A stretch of DNA of 64,000 bases, taken from JACPKO01 sp964406775. GTDB taxonomy: Bacteria > Patescibacteriota > Microgenomatia > Daviesbacterales > UBA10151. Shown in pieces: positions 35,600-43,347 of the stretch. The first letter of the stretch is position 1; the number at the start of each line of letters is the position of its first letter. The stretch lies in the NCBI GenBank assembly GCA_964406775.1, contig CAYOSW010000004.1, positions 8,148 through 72,147 of the forward strand, written 5' to 3'. Made by a program: the position numbers and the translations under genes. Under the pieces are notes generated by a model. The model was not told the DNA's origin and made no database searches. It worked only from the letters and a program-made list of their open reading frames with translations.

Positions 35600-35647
35600 A
35601 AAAAAGCCCTTGCTTGCTTACTAGTTTCCTAATAAACAAACAAGGGC
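35600..35647 (-). terminator. Intrinsic terminator of the T-box leader
   Basis: Minus-strand hairpin of about 19 bp, 5' arm GCCCTTGTTTGTTTATTAG (complement of 35629-35647), loop GAAA, 3' arm ending GCAAGCAAGGGC, followed by TTTTTT (35600-35605). Its 5' arm is the same sequence used by the antiterminator. Confidence 0.88.
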
Positions 35648-35850
35648 CTTCAAAAGGCGGTTCCACCTTGCTTCATCCGTTACCGGATCTCATTCCCTGA
35701 CTCCTCCTCGCTGTGCTCTGAGTAAACTTTAAAGTCCACATCGAACGAAGTGAGATGACATCAGTTTGTAATATTTTACAGTTTTACTTCTGTAATCCAT
35801 TTTTGGATTCAGCTCCCGGATCGCAACTCCAGTCAAACGCTTGTAAGTGT
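35600..35850 (-). promoter_or_regulatory. T-box riboswitch controlling the ATP-grasp operon
   Basis: The minus-strand leader carries the T-box motif AAGGTGGAACCGCC (35656-35669). It can fold as an antiterminator: CAAGG, bulge UGGAACC, GCC, loop, GGC, CCUUG. The CCCUUG arm is shared with the competing terminator. Just before it lies a stem-III-like hairpin ATCCG/CGGAT (35675-35688). The UGGA of the bulge would pair with an uncharged tRNA ending UCCA, so discriminator U73, seen for example in tRNA-Gly and tRNA-Cys of many bacteria. I could not fix the specifier codon in stem I. This accounts for most of the gene-free stretch 35573-35963. Confidence 0.85.
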
Positions 35851-35880
35851 TTTATATCAAACTTTAGGCTCGGATGTCAA
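35851..35880 (-). promoter_or_regulatory. Promoter of the T-box leader
   Basis: Minus strand TTGACA (35875-35880), 18 bp, TATAAA (35851-35856). Transcription would start near 35844, giving a leader of about 270 nt before the ATP-grasp start. Confidence 0.75.
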
Positions 35881-35963
35881 CTATCCCTATTTTTTGAATG
35901 CTGATAGAAAACTCCACATCGTAATTATTTGGAATATACATAATTTGCAGTAAAATACCGAAT

Positions 35964-36167
35964 ATGAACGAGATAGTAAAAAATTATGTGCAGAACTTCA
36001 GGACTGCCAGAAAAATGACTCAAGAAGATCTTGCACGGACCATAGGAGTAACTAGACAAACAATTATCGCAATTGAAAAGGGTAACTACACACCATCAGT
36101 CTTGTTAGCGTTAAAAATTGCCAAGTTCTTTAAGTCTTCTGTTGAAAAAATATTTAGATTAGAATAG
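35964..36167 (+). CDS. XRE-family HTH regulator (YozG-like)
   Basis: 67 residues forming one helix-turn-helix of the Cro/XRE type: ARKMTQEDLARTIGVTRQTIIAIEKGNYTPSVLLALKIAKFF. Short proteins of this kind are usually encoded beside a small membrane protein, as here. Promoter TTGGAA (35929-35934), 16 bp, TAAAAT (35951-35956), 7 nt, ATG, so the transcript is near leaderless. Confidence 0.9.
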   Translation: MNEIVKNYVQNFRTARKMTQEDLARTIGVTRQTIIAIEKGNYTPSVLLALKIAKFFKSSVEKIFRLE

Positions 36168-36174
36168 ACATACT

Positions 36175-36528
36175 ATGCTCACTGAAACATTAACACTAAT
36201 AATTATTTTCATTATTGCAATTATTTTTTTGAATCCGGGCCATCTGGCAATGCCTGATACAATCAATTCAATTTTAATATTCGGGTTTATTTTAGCGTTC
36301 CTAATCTTTGCTGCATTCATTATTCGCGAAAAATCATCCGACGAGAGAGAGTCTTTACATATACTAAAAGCCGGCCGGCTATCCTACTTAACGGGGGTGG
36401 GGGTATTAGTTTTGGGAATAATTTTCCAGGCACTTAAACACGAGGTAGATCCCTGGTTAGTCTTGGCAATATGTGCTATGACCCTATCAAAGATAATCTC
36501 TAGAATATATTCAAGATTCAAACTCTGA
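36175..36528 (+). CDS. Small membrane protein paired with the XRE regulator (DUF2178-like)
   Basis: 117 residues with four hydrophobic segments and a central DERESLHILKAGRLSYLTG loop. The DER motif between helices 2 and 3 is typical of DUF2178-type proteins, which regularly follow YozG-like regulators. The gene begins 7 nt after the regulator. Function unknown; the pair may sense membrane state. Confidence 0.75.
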   Translation: MLTETLTLIIIFIIAIIFLNPGHLAMPDTINSILIFGFILAFLIFAAFIIREKSSDERESLHILKAGRLSYLTGVGVLVLGIIFQALKHEVDPWLVLAICAMTLSKIISRIYSRFKL

Positions 36529-36558
36529 GTCATTTTAGCCTTAGGATGTAAAGCGTAC

Positions 36559-36605
36559 TTGACATTATGTTTCCAGCGGGGCTAGAATAATTTCAAGGGG
36601 GTGAG
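36559..36605 (+). promoter_or_regulatory. Promoter and strong ribosome-binding site of the thioredoxin/DipZ operon
   Basis: TTGACA (36559-36564), 18 bp, TAGAAT (36583-36588), then AAGGGGGTGAG (36595-36605), an extended Shine-Dalgarno just before ATG 36609. This shows the organism uses Shine-Dalgarno sites at some genes, unlike its leaderless ones. Confidence 0.75.
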
Positions 36606-36608
36606 TTT

Positions 36609-37163
36609 ATGAAATATGCAAGCATAGGAATTGTTGTTTTAGTTATTTTAGCGATCGGAGGATTCTATCTTTACTTTCAAAATCAAACAGCTTCCGACTC
36701 TATGATGAAGCAGGACGAAGTTATGATGGAGCAGTCCGGTGATTCAATGGAGAAAACAGATTCTATGATGGATAAAGCTTCAGGAACCGATTCCGGAGCT
36801 ATGATGGGAGATAAGGCATCAGCAGATAATATGATGTCCGGGGGAGGCTATCAGCCGTTCTCTCAAAGCGCTTTCGACAGCGCCAAAGGTGATAAAAGAG
36901 TTTTATTCTTCTTTGCCAACTGGTGTCCGACCTGTAAGCCTATCGATGCAGAATTGAGTGCAAATGCAGCTAAAATACCCGAAGGAATTGAAATATTCAG
37001 AGTTAACTATAATGATACAGACACCGATGCAGCAGATAAGGAACTTGCTGCAAAGTATGGTATTACATATCAGCACACGTTTGTTCAAGTTGATGCTTCA
37101 GGAGGCGAAATCGCTAAATGGAACGGTGGCGGACTGGACAAGATAGTTTCGATGGTTAAATGA
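36609..37163 (+). CDS. Membrane-anchored thioredoxin-like protein with Met-rich linker
   Basis: 184 residues. N-terminal membrane helix (about 5-23), then a Met/Asp/Ser-rich linker (about 30-78) with five MM pairs, then a thioredoxin domain with FFANWCPTCKP (Cys106 and Cys109). It would reduce or oxidise Cys pairs outside the membrane. The Met-rich stretch could bind Cu(I) or act as a methionine-oxidation sink (inference). Its stop is 4 nt before the DipZ-like gene. Confidence 0.85.
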   Translation: MKYASIGIVVLVILAIGGFYLYFQNQTASDSMMKQDEVMMEQSGDSMEKTDSMMDKASGTDSGAMMGDKASADNMMSGGGYQPFSQSAFDSAKGDKRVLFFFANWCPTCKPIDAELSANAAKIPEGIEIFRVNYNDTDTDAADKELAAKYGITYQHTFVQVDASGGEIAKWNGGGLDKIVSMVK

Positions 37164-37167
37164 TAGT

Positions 37168-38949
37168 ATGGAACAAGGACAGGTAAAACTGTCTTTGTTT
37201 TTCACTATGATTCTACTAATAATTTTCGCATTTCTGGCAGGAATCGTCACAATTCTTTCGCCCTGCATTCTGCCGATACTTCCGATAATTTTATCCTCGG
37301 GCTTCGGTACAGTCCAAACAGGAAAGGGAAGGCCTCTTGGCGTTATCACCGGCTTCATTTTAAGTTTTACTTTTTTCACCCTATTTCTCTCAACAATAGT
37401 CGGCGCTATCGGAATCCCGGCAGATTATTTAAGACTTTTTTCCGTTGCAGTAATTGCTCTTTTTGGAGTATCTATGCTTATCCCGAAATTCCAAATATTT
37501 TTAGAAATTTTGTTCTCAAAACTGTCGCAATTTTTACCCCAATCCCAAAATAGTACCGGCTTCGGCGGAGGAATAATAATCGGACTATCTCTCGGACTAT
37601 TATGGACTCCTTGTGTGGGACCTATACTTGCATCAGTAATTTCTCTGGCCATTACGGGCGCTGTGACACTTGATGCATTCTTCATTACTTTAGCGTATTC
37701 CTTGGGAACTGCAATCCCGATGTTCTTTATAATGATTGCCGGCCAAACTGCTCTGCGTAGAGCTCCCTGGCTTTTAAATAACGCCTCAAAAATTCAACAG
37801 GGTTTCGGAATTCTAATGATACTTACGGCAATAGCCATTTTCTTTAATTTTGACCGCAATTTTCAAACATTCATCCTCAATACTTTTCCCAATTACGGAA
37901 CCGGTTTGACAAAATTTGAAGATAATCCCCAAATTCAAAACGCTTTACAGAAGCTGTCGGGGGAAACAGTAGAGGAAGAGAATGTCGGGAAAGCTATGTT
38001 CGACCTGGCTCCAAAAGGAGATCCGGCTCCGGAGATTATTCCCGGCGGAGAGTGGTTTAACAGCCCCCCCTTAACTATGAAGAGCTTGCGGGGGAAAGTT
38101 GTTTTAATAGATTTTTGGACATACTCCTGTATCAATTGCCAGCGGACTTTGCCCTATTTAAAATCTTGGTGGGAAAAGTACAAGGATAAAGGATTGGTAA
38201 TTATCGGTGTTCATTCCCCTGAATTTGAATTTGAAAAAAATCCCAAAAATGTTGAAAAAGCTATCGCCGATTTTGGGTTAACTTATCCGGTAGTGCAAGA
38301 CAATGATTTCTCCACTTGGCGCGCCTATAAAAACCGTTTCTGGCCGGCTAAATATTTAATAGACAAAGATGGCAATATTAGGTATACCCACTTTGGAGAA
38401 GGAGCTTATGATGAGACTGAAAAAGTTATTCAGGAACTCTTAGCAGAGACAGGTTCTGATGTCACTCAAACCCAAATTAGTAATCCAACATATGAAAATT
38501 ATGCTAAAACTCCTGAACTCTATCTTGGGTATTGGAGGATTGAAGCTTTATCGTCACCTGAATTTATCGTCAAAGATGCCGGCGCTTTGTATACCTCTTC
38601 TCTTACTCCGCCTGCTAACAAATTTGGGTTATCAGGTGAGTGGGATGTTATGGAGCAATACTCTAATCCAAAAAAAGATTCGTTATTGTTTTTGAATTTT
38701 GACGCTAAAGAAGTTTTTTTAGTTATGCGGTCAAAGGATGGAAAAACCGCTGGCAAAGTCAAAATATATTTGGATAACAAACCTGTTTCCGAAGCCGATT
38801 CAGCTGGAGTTGATGTTAAAGACAGCGTTGTTACAGTAACCGGCGACACTCTCTATAAATTAATCAATCTCCCCACCCCCGGCCGTCATATTTTAAAACT
38901 GGAATTTTTGGATAGTAACACTGAAGTTTATGCTTTTACTTTTGGCTAG
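37168..38949 (+). CDS. DipZ-like protein: CcdA membrane domain + TlpA-like thioredoxin + C-terminal beta domain
   Basis: 593 residues. Residues about 10-230 are a CcdA/DsbD-type electron-transfer domain with LSPCILPILP and LLWTPCVGP supplying the membrane Cys pair. Residues about 285-430 are a TlpA/ResA-like thioredoxin with YSCINCQRTLPYLKSWW near 320. The last 150 residues are beta-rich and match the extra domain of mycobacterial DipZ. The protein carries reducing power from the cytoplasm across the membrane. The upstream thioredoxin-like protein is the obvious partner. Confidence 0.88.
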   Translation: MEQGQVKLSLFFTMILLIIFAFLAGIVTILSPCILPILPIILSSGFGTVQTGKGRPLGVITGFILSFTFFTLFLSTIVGAIGIPADYLRLFSVAVIALFGVSMLIPKFQIFLEILFSKLSQFLPQSQNSTGFGGGIIIGLSLGLLWTPCVGPILASVISLAITGAVTLDAFFITLAYSLGTAIPMFFIMIAGQTALRRAPWLLNNASKIQQGFGILMILTAIAIFFNFDRNFQTFILNTFPNYGTGLTKFEDNPQIQNALQKLSGETVEEENVGKAMFDLAPKGDPAPEIIPGGEWFNSPPLTMKSLRGKVVLIDFWTYSCINCQRTLPYLKSWWEKYKDKGLVIIGVHSPEFEFEKNPKNVEKAIADFGLTYPVVQDNDFSTWRAYKNRFWPAKYLIDKDGNIRYTHFGEGAYDETEKVIQELLAETGSDVTQTQISNPTYENYAKTPELYLGYWRIEALSSPEFIVKDAGALYTSSLTPPANKFGLSGEWDVMEQYSNPKKDSLLFLNFDAKEVFLVMRSKDGKTAGKVKIYLDNKPVSEADSAGVDVKDSVVTVTGDTLYKLINLPTPGRHILKLEFLDSNTEVYAFTFG

Positions 38950-38958
38950 CTCGCCCCT

Positions 38959-38990
38959 TTTCAGCTATTTTTAAGCATCCGGAGTATAAT
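38959..38990 (+). promoter_or_regulatory. Response-regulator promoter with 11-bp direct repeat
   Basis: TTTCAG (38959-38964) and TTTAAG (38970-38975) are spaced 11 bp, followed by TATAAT (38985-38990) and ATG nine bases later. The second half-site ends 9 bp before the -10, where a -35 box would be; no good -35 exists. This is the layout of OmpR/PhoB-activated promoters. Confidence 0.55.
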
Positions 38991-38999
38991 TCATAGCTA

Positions 39000-39659
39000 A
39001 TGAGAATTCTTGTTGTGGAGGATGAACATAAAATCGCTACGTCCTTAAAAAAAGGTTTGGAACAGGAAAGTTACGCTGTTGACCTGGCTTTTACAGGTAC
39101 TGAAGGATACGACTTAGCAGCAAGCGAAAATTACGATTTAATAATTCTGGATGTCATGCTTCCGGGAATTTCCGGAATAGAAATTTGTGCAAAATTGCGG
39201 GGAGCAAATATTCACACGCCGATACTAATGCTGACCGCCCGGGGACAAACAGGCGATAAAGTCCAGGGACTTAATTCAGGGGCTGACGATTATTTAACTA
39301 AGCCTTTTGCTTTTGAGGAATTGCTTGCAAGAATTAAAGCACTCTCCAGAAGACCTACAAAAACTACCGGATCGGTCTATAACGTAGCGGATTTAAAATT
39401 GGACACTATTACTTATGACGTAAAGCGTGGGGATAAAAAAATTAACCTGTCTTCAAAAGAATTTTCTCTTTTGGAATATCTGATGCGCAATAAAAATACG
39501 GTTATAAGTAAGGATCAAATCATTGAACACGTTTGGGATTACGATTCGGATATTTTACCTAATACGGTTGAGGTATTTGTCGGATATTTACGGAATAAGC
39601 TCGGAAAACCGGATTTAATTACAACGGTAAGAGGGTTTGGATATAAGATAGAGGGATAA
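39000..39659 (+). CDS. OmpR/PhoB-family response regulator
   Basis: 219 residues. The receiver domain has VVEDEH, phospho-acceptor Asp51 (LIILDVMLPG) and TKPF. The C-terminal winged helix (SSKEFSLLEYLMRN ... NTVEVFVGYLRNKLG) is the DNA-binding domain. It would be phosphorylated by the kinase encoded 1 nt downstream. Its own promoter carries an 11-bp direct repeat also found at three other promoters nearby. Confidence 0.95.
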   Translation: MRILVVEDEHKIATSLKKGLEQESYAVDLAFTGTEGYDLAASENYDLIILDVMLPGISGIEICAKLRGANIHTPILMLTARGQTGDKVQGLNSGADDYLTKPFAFEELLARIKALSRRPTKTTGSVYNVADLKLDTITYDVKRGDKKINLSSKEFSLLEYLMRNKNTVISKDQIIEHVWDYDSDILPNTVEVFVGYLRNKLGKPDLITTVRGFGYKIEG

Positions 39660-39660
39660 T

Positions 39661-40692
39661 ATGTTTGACAGGGCAAGACTTAAACTTACCGGATTTTATT
39701 TACTGATTATTATGTTAATCAGTATCTCTTTCAGCTTTTTCATTTACAGATTTTTAACATCTGAAATAAACCGCGCGTTGAATATGGAAAAACTTCACCA
39801 GATGGGAGTTTATTACCCCGCAAAGAGATTTATTTTTTTTAACGACAATGACACCGTTACAAAAGGAATTGTAATCACTCCCCCGAGCACAGAGATACTC
39901 GAGGAAGCAAAACAAAGAATTCTCTATATCCTGATTGCTGTTAATCTGGGAATTTTCTGTTTGTCCGGAGCAGCCGGATATTTCCTTGCCGGAAGAACTT
40001 TAAGACCGATCAAACAAATGGTTGATGAGCAGAACCGTTTTATTACCGACGCTTCCCACGAGCTCCGAACTCCTCTTACATCTTTAAAATCGGAGATCGA
40101 AGTAAATTTAAGGGACAAAAAATTAACTCTTTCAGACGCCAGAAAAATTCTGGAAAGCAATCTTGAGGAAGTTAATAATCTTCAATATTTATCCGACAAT
40201 CTAATTAAACTCGCTCAAACTCGTAAACCGAACGGATTACAGCTCAGTAGAGTGTTTGTTCTAAATATCGCAAAATTAAGTATAAAGAAGGTTGAGAAGT
40301 TGGCTGCAAAAAAGAAAATAGATATAAAAAGTGATATTGACGATATAGTTCTTAAAGGAGATCCTCAAAGCCTAACCGAATTATTCGTTATCTTTTTAGA
40401 TAATGCAATAAAATATTCACCTGAAAAATCTCAAATAGACTTTAATGTAAAAAGATCGCGCGGCAATGCCGTTATCGAAATTATTGACCGTGGAATTGGC
40501 ATAGAAGAAAAAGATATGCCATTGCTTTTTGAAAGATTTTACCGGGCAGACCAGGCACGAAGTAAGGACGGATTCGGACTCGGACTCTCTATTGCAAAAG
40601 ATATAGTCGATAAACACGACGGATCTATTGAGGTAAAGAGCAAAATTAATAGAGGAACAACTTTTAAAATCAAACTGCCTCTAAAACACTGA
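39661..40692 (+). CDS. Sensor histidine kinase
   Basis: 343 residues. Two membrane helices (about 11-30 and 88-108) flank an outer loop of about 55 residues, HAMP-like linker GRTLRPIKQM, HisKA with His133 (DASHELRTPL), and the ATPase boxes N (FLDNAIKYSP), G1 (DRGIGIEEKD) and G2 (GFGLGLSIAKDI). The short outer loop suggests it senses envelope or membrane state directly. Pairs with the preceding regulator. Confidence 0.95.
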   Translation: MFDRARLKLTGFYLLIIMLISISFSFFIYRFLTSEINRALNMEKLHQMGVYYPAKRFIFFNDNDTVTKGIVITPPSTEILEEAKQRILYILIAVNLGIFCLSGAAGYFLAGRTLRPIKQMVDEQNRFITDASHELRTPLTSLKSEIEVNLRDKKLTLSDARKILESNLEEVNNLQYLSDNLIKLAQTRKPNGLQLSRVFVLNIAKLSIKKVEKLAAKKKIDIKSDIDDIVLKGDPQSLTELFVIFLDNAIKYSPEKSQIDFNVKRSRGNAVIEIIDRGIGIEEKDMPLLFERFYRADQARSKDGFGLGLSIAKDIVDKHDGSIEVKSKINRGTTFKIKLPLKH

Positions 40693-40696
40693 TAGT

Positions 40697-40729
40697 CTTA
40701 AGCTTTCCTTCAGATTAAATTGATAAATT
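40697..40729 (+). promoter_or_regulatory. Promoter with 11-bp direct repeat, LTXXQ-like gene
   Basis: CTTAAG (40697-40702) and CTTCAG (40708-40713), 11 bp apart, 10 bp before an extended -10 TGA-TAAATT (40724-40729). The gene follows after a GGGGGTG ribosome site (40743-40749). Confidence 0.5.
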
Positions 40730-40754
40730 ATCTTTAAAGATTGGGGGTGATTAA

Positions 40755-41240
40755 ATGTTTAAGAAAAAAGTGTTTTTTCCTATTTTAGCTTTGGCGATAA
40801 TAGGGACAGCAGTTGCCACGAGCGGTTTTGTATCGGCTCAGGACACTAGCGGACCGAATTCTTTAGTCTCGGCAATAGCTCAGAAATTCAATCTTAACGA
40901 GTCCGATGTTCAATCGGTTTTCGATGAACAAAGAGCAAAACACCGGGAAGAAATGAAGGCGAATTTGGAGCAGAAGCTTACAAAAGCAGTTGCAGACGGA
41001 AAGATAACAGAAGCTCAGAAAGCGGCAATACTGGCTAAAATTACAGCGAATCAGGCTGACAAACCCGATTTCGGAGAGTTTAAAAACTTAACTCCGGAAC
41101 AGAGGAAAGCCAAGATGGATGAGAAGAGAACCGAGATGGAAAATTGGGCTAAAGAAAACGGGCTGACGCTCGATACACTTCACGACCTGATTGGAGGTCC
41201 AGGCAGGTTTGGAAAAGGGATGATGTTTAAGCTGCATTAA
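40755..41240 (+). CDS. Small secreted helical protein (LTXXQ/Spy or DUF2680-like)
   Basis: 161 residues. Cleavable signal peptide (about 1-28, ending VSAQ), then charged helices rich in Lys/Glu. FKNLTPEQRKAKMDEKRTEME resembles the LTPEQ segment of Spy/CpxP-type periplasmic chaperones and of DUF2680. Placed next to a two-component system and carrying the shared promoter repeat, it may be a stress-induced chaperone or feedback protein (inference). A GGGGGTG ribosome site precedes the start and a terminator follows. Confidence 0.65.
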   Translation: MFKKKVFFPILALAIIGTAVATSGFVSAQDTSGPNSLVSAIAQKFNLNESDVQSVFDEQRAKHREEMKANLEQKLTKAVADGKITEAQKAAILAKITANQADKPDFGEFKNLTPEQRKAKMDEKRTEMENWAKENGLTLDTLHDLIGGPGRFGKGMMFKLH

Positions 41241-41252
41241 TCTTTTCTACTC

Positions 41253-41284
41253 AGCTCCCGGCTCGAGACGGGAGCTGTTTTGTT
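41253..41284 (+). terminator. Intrinsic terminator after the LTXXQ-like gene
   Basis: Arms AGCTCCCG (41253-41260) and CGGGAGCT (41269-41276) with an 8-nt loop, then GTTTTGTTG. Confidence 0.8.
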
Positions 41285-41303
41285 GTACAATACCTTTTCA
41301 CTG

Positions 41304-41358
41304 CTCAGTATTCTGCTCAAATAAATTTCAGCTTGCTTTCAGTTTTATAGGATAAATT
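41304..41358 (+). promoter_or_regulatory. Promoter of the MacAB-like operon with four tandem half-sites
   Basis: TTTCAG at 41326-41331 and 41337-41342 (11 bp apart) lie 10 bp before TAAATT (41353-41358), and ATG 41365 follows six bases later. Two further half-sites (TCAG at 41305-41308, TCAA at 41317-41320) extend the phase upstream at 12 and 11 bp. Confidence 0.6.
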
Positions 41359-41364
41359 ATATTT

Positions 41365-42639
41365 ATGCCGGATCCGATTTTGGGCAAAGTTAAAAACATA
41401 TTCAGGAATAGATTAGTCACAGCTATTATTTTGATTGCGCTAATCGGCGGAGGCTATTTGGTTTATAAAAACTATTTCGTATCGGAGCAAGAAATTGCAT
41501 ATCAATCGGCAGTGGCTGAAAGAGGTACTTTGGTTTCATCAATTTCCGCTTCCGGAAAAATCACCCAGGGAAATAGTTTGAATATTACCTCGCAGGCAAC
41601 GGGGGTTGTCAGTAAACTCTACTTCAAAAACGGCGATACCGTTACAAAAGGGCAAACCATCGCCGAAATCACTCCGGATTTAAATTCGGCTCAAAACCAA
41701 GCACAAGCTTGGGCTGCTTATGTCAGCACCTCAAACAATTTAAAAAATTCGGAAAACAATGTCCGCAATACTCAGGCCTCACTTGATAAAACACTGGATG
41801 ACATACATTTATTCCAATACGGAAACGGCGGATTTGCCAATGTCGGAACAGGAAACGAAACAATGGAGCAGCGCGAAGCAAGGACTAGCAAAGAAGTTGC
41901 CCTAAATAACGCTCAGAATAATTTAATTTCGGCTCAGGCCCAAATCGCATCAAGCTGGCTTGCATACCAGCAGGCTTCGACCATCATAACCGCGCCTTTT
42001 GACGGCATCGTCAGCGCGATGACAATTTCCGAAGGTTCAACAATCACCGCCGGCTCGTCTAACGCAACAACCACCCCGTCGCAAACATTGGGTGCCTTAA
42101 TTTTGCCTAATGCCCGGCTTCAGGCAAGCGTTAATTTGACTGAGATTGACGTAACAAAAGTTAACGCCGGACAAAAAGTAACTCTCACTATGGATGCATT
42201 TCCCGGAAAAACTTTCACTGGAAAAGTTTTAAGTATCAACACCAACGGATCGGTCTCGTCAGGGGTCACAACATATCCCGCGGTTATCGAATTTGACACC
42301 GAAGCCCAAGGCGTTTACCCCAATATGGCGGTTAGCGCGACAATTATTACTGCGGTTAAAGATAACGTAATTTTAGTTCCAAGCGCGGCCGTTACCAAAT
42401 CCGGAGATCAATCTTCGGTCAAAGTTTTAAAAAGCGGACAGCCTGAAACCGTCAATGTCGAAACAGGAGATACAAACGATACTCAAACCGAAATAGTTTC
42501 AGGCGTTAACGATGGCGATGAAATTATAACCGGCTCAACAGGAACTACCTCAACGACTTCAAATTCAACCTCCCCGTTTGGCGGATTAGGAGGAAGAACA
42601 GGGGGAGGAGCGGGGCGCGCGGTCTTTATTGGCAGATGA
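41365..42639 (+). CDS. macA: HlyD/MacA-type efflux adaptor protein
   Basis: 424 residues. N-terminal membrane helix (about 16-32), a lipoyl/barrel-sandwich hybrid (GVVSKLYFKNGDTVTKGQTIAEI ... ITAPFDGIVSAMTISEGSTI) split by a coiled-coil hairpin (about 105-205), a beta-barrel with TEIDVTKVNAGQKVTLTMDAFPGKTF, and a membrane-proximal domain. The Gly-rich tail GGLGGRTGGGAGR is unusual. It would link the MacB-like transporter to the envelope. Leaderless start six bases after the -10. Confidence 0.9.
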   Translation: MPDPILGKVKNIFRNRLVTAIILIALIGGGYLVYKNYFVSEQEIAYQSAVAERGTLVSSISASGKITQGNSLNITSQATGVVSKLYFKNGDTVTKGQTIAEITPDLNSAQNQAQAWAAYVSTSNNLKNSENNVRNTQASLDKTLDDIHLFQYGNGGFANVGTGNETMEQREARTSKEVALNNAQNNLISAQAQIASSWLAYQQASTIITAPFDGIVSAMTISEGSTITAGSSNATTTPSQTLGALILPNARLQASVNLTEIDVTKVNAGQKVTLTMDAFPGKTFTGKVLSINTNGSVSSGVTTYPAVIEFDTEAQGVYPNMAVSATIITAVKDNVILVPSAAVTKSGDQSSVKVLKSGQPETVNVETGDTNDTQTEIVSGVNDGDEIITGSTGTTSTTSNSTSPFGGLGGRTGGGAGRAVFIGR

Positions 42640-42642
42640 TAT

Positions 42643-43347
42643 ATGATTCAGCTCAAAAACATATCCAAGATTTACCAAACAGGCAGTGTTGAAGTAAAAG
42701 CGCTGGATAATATCTCTTTTGAAATAAAAAAAGGCGAATTTGTTGCAATAATGGGTCCTTCGGGATCGGGAAAATCGACATTAATGCATATCTTAGGCGC
42801 TCTTGACTCCCCCACTTCCGGAGAATATTTTCTGGATGGCGGAAATGTCAGCCTCCTAAAAGATGACGAGTTAGCTGAAATCCGCAATAAAAAAATAGGT
42901 TTCATTTTCCAAGCTTTTAATCTCCTCCCCCGGCGCTCGGCTTTGAAAAATGTAATGCTGCCGATGATTTATGCCGGCATCCCCAAAAAAGACCGTGAAC
43001 AAACAGCCAGAAAATATCTGGAAATGGTCGGGCTTGGCAACAGACTCGACAATACTTCTAACCAACTTTCCGGAGGACAGCAGCAAAGGGTAGCAATCGC
43101 CCGAGCACTAACTTTAAATCCTTCCATCCTATTGGCAGATGAACCGACCGGTAACATTGCCTCAAATCAGGCTCAGGAAATAATGAAAATTTTTGAAGAA
43201 TTAAATAATCAGGGACATACCGTCGTTATGATCACCCACGAACCCGATATTGCCGAACACGCCAAAAGAATTATTTTCATCCGCGACGGAAAAATAGAAA
43301 AAGATGCAAGTTCTCATAAACGAAAGAGGTCACTTGGAATACACTGA
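42643..43347 (+). CDS. macB: MacB/LolD-type ABC transporter ATPase
   Basis: 234 residues. Walker A GPSGSGKST, Q-loop IFQAFNLLP, signature NQLSGGQQQRVAIARAL, Walker B ILLADEPTGN and H-loop MITHEP. The set is typical of the MacB/LolD/FtsE group, which drives mechanical export rather than import. The last 44 nt overlap the permease gene, and the extra tail (DASSHKRKRSLGIH) is basic. Confidence 0.95.
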   Translation: MIQLKNISKIYQTGSVEVKALDNISFEIKKGEFVAIMGPSGSGKSTLMHILGALDSPTSGEYFLDGGNVSLLKDDELAEIRNKKIGFIFQAFNLLPRRSALKNVMLPMIYAGIPKKDREQTARKYLEMVGLGNRLDNTSNQLSGGQQQRVAIARALTLNPSILLADEPTGNIASNQAQEIMKIFEELNNQGHTVVMITHEPDIAEHAKRIIFIRDGKIEKDASSHKRKRSLGIH

